From: Polyangiaceae bacterium
GTDB lineage: Bacteria > Myxococcota_A > Polyangia > Polyangiales > Polyangiaceae
Direction of reading: 5' to 3'
Length of the DNA stretch: 35,806 nucleotides
Assembly (NCBI GenBank): GCA_023150915.1
Contig: JAKLKA010000071.1
Coordinates: forward strand, 1 to 35,806
The first letter of the stretch is position 1. Every line of letters begins with the position of its first letter. The notes under the pieces are model-generated. The model was not told where the DNA came from. It searched no databases and saw nothing but the letters and a program-made list of their open reading frames with translations. Shown here piece by piece: positions 31,227 through 35,806 of this stretch. The translations under genes were made by a program, and so were the position numbers.

Positions 31227-32747
31227 ATGGCGAAGCAGGTCGCGATCTTTTGGCCGGGGGATGGTCGTGCGCGCCCCAACGAGCAGGCGCTGCCGAACAT
31301 GGAGGCGGCAACCCAGAAGCTCGAGTCGGCGCTGAAGAAGCTGGGGCGCACGCCCTACCGGGTGCCTGGCTTTCTGACCAAGCCGCACGAGTCGATCGAG
31401 AAGCTTGGTCCAATCTCCGATCCGCTGATCGGCATGTTCGTGCACTGGGTGTACGGCCCGCACACCACCGACGGCGTGGTCGGGAAGGAAAGCCCGCTCT
31501 TGCTCGCGTCCAACTTCAGTGGCCAGTGGCCGGGCCTGGTGGGCCTGCTCAACACCGGCGCCTGCCTCGAGACCGTGGGGCGCGCGCACTCGCGCATCTG
31601 GACGTCGGCCGAGAGCTTCGAGAGCGACCCGGCTTTCATGGCTCGCCTGGACGAGTGGTGCACCACCGGGAAGGTGGGCTACTCGGAAGCAGCGCTCGCG
31701 TGTCACGCGCCGGTCAGCCCCGCGGCCTCTGCGCTGGCCAGCCAGGTCGCCGCGGGCATCCGCCGGCGACACCCGCTGGTGTTGATGCTGGGCGACACCA
31801 GCATGGGCATGATCAATGGCTACTTCGGACCGCGCCTTCTGGCGCGGCACGGCTTCGCCGAGCACAAGATCGACCAGGCGTGGCTCATCGATCGCGGGCG
31901 CTCGGTGGCCGCGCAGCGCATCGACGACGCCTTCCGCTTCGTGGTCGACCGGGGCGTGACCTTTCACTGGCGGGGGGCGGGCGCGGCCGATTTCGACGAG
32001 GCGGCCACCCGCGAGCAACTGCGCGACTATTTGGCGGTGCTCGATCTGATCGACGAGTACAAGGCCGACTGCCTGGGCTGGCAATACCAGCTGGGGCTGC
32101 TTTCGCTGCGGCCGCCCAGCGACTTCGCCGAGGGCTTGCTCAACTCGGTGTGCCGCCCCGAGTCGAACGGCGACACGGTGGCGTGCGCCACCGAGGCCGA
32201 CCAGGGCAACGCGCTGCCGATGGAGATGTTGAAGCGCCTGCTCTTGGCCAAGGGGCTGCATCAGGCGGTGATGTTCCACGACGTGCGCTGGGGCGCCGAG
32301 CACGACGGGCGCTTCTTGTGGGTGCTCCTCAACAGCGGCTCGTGCGGCGCGTACGCTTTCAACCACGACCCGACCACGCTCTCGGGCGTGCACAGCTACC
32401 GCCAACCTGCGGGCTACTTCCCGGTGGCCGGAGGCACGTTCGCGGGCGAGAGCCTGCCGGGCGCCATCACCTGGGCGCGCGCCTACCTGAAAGGCGACGT
32501 GCTCTGGATGGACGTCGGCCGCGGAGAGGTGGTGCGGCTGCCACCGGCGGTGCGGGACGCCTGGTGGCAGGGCACCACCCGCGAGTGGCCCTTCATGGCC
32601 GCCGACCTCGGGGTCTCGCGTGACGATCTGATGGCCCACTTCCTCTCGAATCACGTGGCCGTGGCCTACGGCGACGTGTTCGGCGAGATGGTCGCGCTCA
32701 GCCAAGAGCTGGGCTTCAAAGTGCGGATCCTGGCCTCGAAGCCATAA
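31227..32747 (+). CDS. L-fucose/L-arabinose isomerase-family protein
   Basis: The 506-residue cytoplasmic protein resembles the FucI/AraA superfamily, aldose-ketose isomerases using Mn2+. The N-terminal Rossmann-like region includes FVHWVYGPHTTDG and LLLASNFSGQWPGLVGLLN. The C-terminal part includes ACATEADQGNALPMEML with a Glu/Asp metal-ligand candidate, MFHDVRWGAEHDG, and the late FLSNHVAVAYGD, whose His-x-x-x-x-x-x-Asp resembles the active-site end. The exact substrate is not identifiable. It lies downstream of the binding-protein operon and could process the imported sugar. No fuculokinase or aldolase gene is present in the window. Confidence 0.82.
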   Translation: MAKQVAIFWPGDGRARPNEQALPNMEAATQKLESALKKLGRTPYRVPGFLTKPHESIEKLGPISDPLIGMFVHWVYGPHTTDGVVGKESPLLLASNFSGQWPGLVGLLNTGACLETVGRAHSRIWTSAESFESDPAFMARLDEWCTTGKVGYSEAALACHAPVSPAASALASQVAAGIRRRHPLVLMLGDTSMGMINGYFGPRLLARHGFAEHKIDQAWLIDRGRSVAAQRIDDAFRFVVDRGVTFHWRGAGAADFDEAATREQLRDYLAVLDLIDEYKADCLGWQYQLGLLSLRPPSDFAEGLLNSVCRPESNGDTVACATEADQGNALPMEMLKRLLLAKGLHQAVMFHDVRWGAEHDGRFLWVLLNSGSCGAYAFNHDPTTLSGVHSYRQPAGYFPVAGGTFAGESLPGAITWARAYLKGDVLWMDVGRGEVVRLPPAVRDAWWQGTTREWPFMAADLGVSRDDLMAHFLSNHVAVAYGDVFGEMVALSQELGFKVRILASKP

Positions 32748-32790
32748 GTTCGGCAGCCGCGCCGATTTCGCCTAAACTGGGCGCCCCTCG

Positions 32791-33570
32791 ATGGCTCAGG
32801 ATCCCGGACCCCGCTCGCGGCAAAGCGTCCCGGTGTCGACCCGCAACCCGGACGCGCTCGACGTGCTGGTGGTGGACGACGATCCGCGCTGGCGACAGTA
32901 CACGGCGGACCCGTTTGTGCGGCGGGGTGATCGAGTGCGAAGCGTGGCCGACGGCCTCGAGGCGCTGTCGATGTGCATCGCGGATCCGCCCGACGTGGTG
33001 CTGACCGACGTGAACATGCCGCGGATGGACGGCTGGCAGCTGCTGCGCATGATCCGCGCACGTCCCAACCTGGGCGGCGTGCCGGTCGTGTTCCTGACCA
33101 CGCTCGACGGCGACGAAGAGCGACTGAAGGGCTACCAGCTGGGCGTGGACGCCTACATGCCGAAGCCCTTCCACCCCGACGAGCTCTTGCTGCGCGTGCA
33201 CCGGGTGGTTCGCCGGCGGCGCCAAGCTGCCGAGAGCGACACCGCGGGGACGCTGCGCGGCGATCTCGAGAACGTCTCGGCCGCGTCGCTGCTCTCGTTC
33301 TTGGCGGTCGAGCGCAAGACGGGCATCTTGGTGGTGGTGGGCGATCGGGTGGCCCGCGTCTTCTTGCGCGAGGGCCGGGCGCTGCGCGTCGAGCTCGAGG
33401 GCGAAGGCGGAGCCCTTCCCTCGCGTGACGCCTTGATGGACATCTTGGGGTGGCGCTCGGGCCAGTTCGAGTTCACCCTCGAGCGCGTCGGCGGCGTGGA
33501 CGAGATCCGCGCGGCCATCTCGGCGCTGGTGCTGGAGCACGCCCGGCAAACCGACGAGGCCGGGCGGTAG
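32791..33570 (+). CDS. Response regulator: receiver plus DUF4388 (PATAN-like) output domain
   Basis: The 259-residue cytoplasmic protein has a complete receiver domain (~23-145): the acidic pair in LVVDDDP, phosphoacceptor D73 in LTDVNMPRMDG, Thr in VVFLTT and K125 in YMPKPF. The C-terminal domain (~150-255) matches DUF4388: LRGDLENVSAASLLSFLAVERKTGILVV, ARVFLREGRALRVELEG and LMDILGWRSGQFEFTLE. DUF4388 is frequent in myxobacteria and carries no known catalytic activity, so it signals by protein contact rather than DNA binding. The gene converges with a histidine kinase gene (24 bp between stops), a plausible but unproven partner. Confidence 0.93.
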   Translation: MAQDPGPRSRQSVPVSTRNPDALDVLVVDDDPRWRQYTADPFVRRGDRVRSVADGLEALSMCIADPPDVVLTDVNMPRMDGWQLLRMIRARPNLGGVPVVFLTTLDGDEERLKGYQLGVDAYMPKPFHPDELLLRVHRVVRRRRQAAESDTAGTLRGDLENVSAASLLSFLAVERKTGILVVVGDRVARVFLREGRALRVELEGEGGALPSRDALMDILGWRSGQFEFTLERVGGVDEIRAAISALVLEHARQTDEAGR

Positions 33571-33594
33571 CGCAGAGCAGCGTGGGCCCAGGGC

Positions 33595-35181
33595 TCACGC
33601 CCGCGCGGGCGCCATGCTCGCTGCTCGGCCGTTCTTCTCGCGCAGCTTCACCGTGAGCACGAAGGCGCTGCCCCGCGGCGAGGCGGCCTCGACCCAGGCG
33701 CGCCCGCCGTGGGCCTCGGCGATGTGCTTGACCAGCGCAAGCCCGATGCCGCTGCCGCGGATCTGCTTGGATTGGACGCCGCGACCGCGCTCGAACCGCT
33801 CGAAGATGCGCTTGCGATCCTCGACCGGGATCCCGGGCCCTTCGTCCACCACGCGGATCTCGATCTGATCGCTGGCGCGGCGCGTCAGCACCTGCACGCT
33901 TCGCCCGTCGGGCGCGTATTTGAGCGCGTTGTCGACCAGGTTGATGACCGCGATCTCGATGGCGCGCTCGTCGATCTCGGCGGCGAGCAACTCGTCGGCC
34001 TGCGTCAAGACCAGCTCCACCTGGTCGCGCTGCGCGCGCACGCGGCACGCCTCGACCGCGCGGGTGACCACGTCGCGCACGTCGGCGGTCGAGAACTGGT
34101 AGGCCGCCTTGCCGCGCTCGACCTTGGCGAAATCGAGCACGTTCTCGATCAGCGAGCCCAAGCGCTCGCTCTCTGACACGATGATCTTGAGGTATTGGGC
34201 GCGTTTTTCGTCGTTTTCGACGCGCCCGCTCTGGAGCAGCTCGCCGAACATTCGCACCAGTGAGAGCGGTGTCTTCAGCTCGTGCGAGACGTTGGCGACG
34301 AAATCGCTCTTGAGTCGCGACAGTTTGCGCTCGCGCGCGGCCGCCACCAGCACCACGGTGAGGCCGACCAGCACCACCAGCCACGACGTGCCCACCAGCA
34401 CCAGCTCGAGGGTACGCCGACGGGCGACCGCCTCGGTCAACTCGGCGGCGCTGACCAGCGTCACGTTCACGCTCCACTTGTAGAGCGTGGTCTCGAAGCG
34501 CCGGCCCAGCGTGAAGCTGCCGCGGCTCAAGCTGGGCCCGAACACCACCCGCGAGCTCTCGTCCACCACGTTGACGCGCGCGTTCTGATCGCGCTCGTAG
34601 AGCACGGGAAAGAGGTCGTGGACCACGCGCGGCACGTCGTGCCACGCAACCAGCAAGAGCCGGCGCCCGCGGGCCTCGCGCTGCCAGTAGCTGAGCAGGT
34701 AGCTCTGCCCGTCGACCGTCTTGTGCAGGTGTCTGAGCTGGGCTCGGGGGTCGCCCAGCTCGAGGTCGGGCACCAGCTCGCGCACCAGCAGCCGCCGCTC
34801 GCTCTCTGCCTGAAGCGGCGGCACGCGGGTCGAGAACGCGACCACCTCGCGGTCTTTCGAGTCGAGGTCGATCAAGAACACGTTGCTCACGGTCGGGGTC
34901 TGGCGCGCCGCCACCGTGAGCCACTGCTGCCCGAAGGTGTCGCGGTCGGCGACGTCGATCAGCGACAGCACGGCGTTGTCTTGCTCGATGATGCGCTTGT
35001 CGAGCCGGTCGGCCTTCTCGTTGGCCAGGGTCAGCGTGGCTTCGACGACCGACTGCTCGCGCAGCTTTTCCAGCTGGAAGCTGTTGCGGAAGGTGACACC
35101 CAACAGGACCACCACGGCGAACACCAACGCCGGCACGAAGATGAACGTGAGCACACGTTCGCGTCGGGTCCGGACGGCCAT
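33595..35181 (-). CDS. Membrane sensor histidine kinase
   Basis: The 528-residue protein has a transmembrane helix at ~10-30, a ~230-residue extracytoplasmic sensor region (VFLIDLDSKDREVVAFS suggests a dCache/PAS-like fold), a second helix at ~257-281, and then the kinase core. H300 lies in the H-box (VSHELKTPLSLVRMF). The N-box is INLVDNALKYA (~413-423), G1 is DEGPGIP (~446-452), F is RIFERFERG and G2 is GSGIGLALVKH (~477-487). It should autophosphorylate at H300. The start is ATG 35181, 18 bp after the GAF gene stop, so the two are co-transcribed; there is no Shine-Dalgarno. It converges with the REC-DUF4388 gene. Confidence 0.93.
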   Translation of the reverse strand: MAVRTRRERVLTFIFVPALVFAVVVLLGVTFRNSFQLEKLREQSVVEATLTLANEKADRLDKRIIEQDNAVLSLIDVADRDTFGQQWLTVAARQTPTVSNVFLIDLDSKDREVVAFSTRVPPLQAESERRLLVRELVPDLELGDPRAQLRHLHKTVDGQSYLLSYWQREARGRRLLLVAWHDVPRVVHDLFPVLYERDQNARVNVVDESSRVVFGPSLSRGSFTLGRRFETTLYKWSVNVTLVSAAELTEAVARRRTLELVLVGTSWLVVLVGLTVVLVAAARERKLSRLKSDFVANVSHELKTPLSLVRMFGELLQSGRVENDEKRAQYLKIIVSESERLGSLIENVLDFAKVERGKAAYQFSTADVRDVVTRAVEACRVRAQRDQVELVLTQADELLAAEIDERAIEIAVINLVDNALKYAPDGRSVQVLTRRASDQIEIRVVDEGPGIPVEDRKRIFERFERGRGVQSKQIRGSGIGLALVKHIAEAHGGRAWVEAASPRGSAFVLTVKLREKNGRAASMAPARA

Positions 35182-35199
35182 GGCTGTTCAAACATACAT

Positions 35200-35806
35200 T
35201 CAGCGCTTGCCAAGCACCACGTCGGCGTCGACCACGATGGGCCGCGCCGCCAGGAACTCGGCCAGCTGCTCGCAGATGTAGTCGAGCGCGTGGGACTCGT
35301 GCTCGGTGTACGCGCCGCCGCCCTGCGGGTTGGCCAGCTCGATGGCGCCCAGGTAACGACCGTGCTGCTGTACCGAGCCGATGATCGCGACCTCGGGGGT
35401 GACACCCAGAAGGCTCCACCGATCGCCGCGGTAGGTCTCTTCGCTGGAAGCGTTCTGGGTCACGACGGCGCGGGTGCCTCGCATCACGCGGCGGAACATC
35501 GCCTCGCGATCCGGCGTTCGGTGCAGCACCACCGCTTGGGGTGACACGCCCAGGGCTCGGACCACGACGAACTGCCGCGAGTTGATGTCGAAGATGTGGA
35601 TCAGGATGGCTTCGCTCGGGAGCGTCTTGTTCAAGATGCCGAGCACGAACTCAACGCCGGACATCATGTCGGGCATGAAGTGAAGGTCGTGCATCGACTC
35701 GAACAGCTCGCCGATCAGATCTTCGTCCGCGCGCCGCTTCTGGGCGGCCGGCGCGGGCGCAGGCGCGGCGGCCGGCGCGGGCGCGGGCGCGGGCGCGGGC
35801 GCAGGC
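35200..35806 (-). CDS. GAF-domain protein, partial (5' end outside window)
   Basis: The frame enters from the right edge. About 30 Ala/Pro/Gln-rich residues ((AP)n linker, 35730-35806) lead into RADEDLIGELFESMHDLHFM and then a GAF domain. Features are MMSGVEFVLGILNKTLPSEAILIHIFDIN, FVVVRALG, VAIIGSVQQHGRYLGAIELANP and FTEHE-like YTEHESHALDYICEQLAEFLA. The internal ATG at 35694 would give 164 residues, but the helix before it looks native, so the protein probably extends upstream with another domain. It may provide a ligand-sensing input for the kinase gene 18 bp downstream. No phytochrome Cys or catalytic motif is seen. Confidence 0.82.
   Translation of the reverse strand, partial: PAPAPAPAPAPAAAPAPAPAAQKRRADEDLIGELFESMHDLHFMPDMMSGVEFVLGILNKTLPSEAILIHIFDINSRQFVVVRALGVSPQAVVLHRTPDREAMFRRVMRGTRAVVTQNASSEETYRGDRWSLLGVTPEVAIIGSVQQHGRYLGAIELANPQGGGAYTEHESHALDYICEQLAEFLAARPIVVDADVVLGKR

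Noticed and set aside
30051-32705. 884-codon minus-strand frame opposite the isomerase and lipoprotein genes
   Set aside because: His/Arg/Gln-rich shadow; the plus-strand genes have clear domains and signal peptides.
35740-35806. GCGGGC repeats at the right edge as a non-coding satellite
   Set aside because: They translate in frame as an Ala-Pro linker continuous with the GAF protein.

Overview
The window is about 35.8 kb of very GC-rich DNA from a Gram-negative, probably large-genome myxobacterium; the order Polyangiales/Sorangiales is my best guess. The evidence is the extreme G/C third-position bias, many lipoproteins whose mature N-termini are Gly/Ala/Ser/Thr-rich linkers, a Cys-repeat/MopE-like surface lipoprotein, and a response regulator with a DUF4388-type output domain. 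No rRNA, tRNA, insertion sequence, integrase, CRISPR array or phage gene was seen. The taxonomy is inference.

Layout. (1) 1-3.9 kb: the C-terminal part of an alpha-2-macroglobulin-like protein with its thioester motif, overlapping by 4 bp a GH13 alpha-amylase-family lipoprotein. (2) 3.9-7.1 kb: a minus-strand three-gene unit (a secreted DUF6345-like protein with caspase-like His-Gly and Cys motifs, then two lipoproteins), divergent from an OmpR/PhoB-type winged-helix regulator with a degenerate receiver. (3) 7.2-10.1 kb: nuoABCD on the minus strand, tightly overlapped, with no nuoE-N nearby. (4) 10.4-12.95 kb: a large lipoprotein with eight 43-residue Cys repeats, followed by a strong UUCG hairpin. 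(5) 13.0-16.9 kb: accessory, partly decayed DNA. It holds a lipoprotein, a Cys-rich protein, a truncated trypsin-like protease whose start carries six copies of a 7-bp repeat, remnants of at least three gene families, a STAS/SpoIIAA-like protein and a Gly-rich lipoprotein. (6) 17.1-19.9 kb: a DUF455 ferritin-like protein and a two-gene lipoprotein operon. (7) 20.0-32.7 kb: a dispersed sugar-uptake locus (RbsA-like ATPase and RbsC-like permease at 20.0-22.4 kb, RbsB-like binding lipoprotein at 26.1 kb, FucI/AraA-type isomerase at 31.2 kb). It is interrupted by minus-strand lipoproteins, a cupin and a VOC protein. The binding-protein gene is translationally fused into an operon with a lipoprotein, a TPM-domain protein and a duplicated Tim44-like/zinc-ribbon membrane protein. 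(8) 32.8 kb to the end: a REC-DUF4388 regulator convergent with a histidine kinase and an upstream GAF-domain protein that runs off the window.

Two start styles recur. Genes inside operons have Shine-Dalgarno sequences or ATGA/GTGA/TGATG overlaps. Several first genes lack a Shine-Dalgarno and instead have a TAnnnT-like box exactly 6 nt before the start codon, which suggests leaderless transcription. The observations most worth following up are this start pattern, the heptanucleotide repeat in the protease gene, the binding-protein/TPM/Tim44 operon, the caspase-like secreted protein with its own regulator, and the decayed, repeat-bearing region at 14-18 kb.
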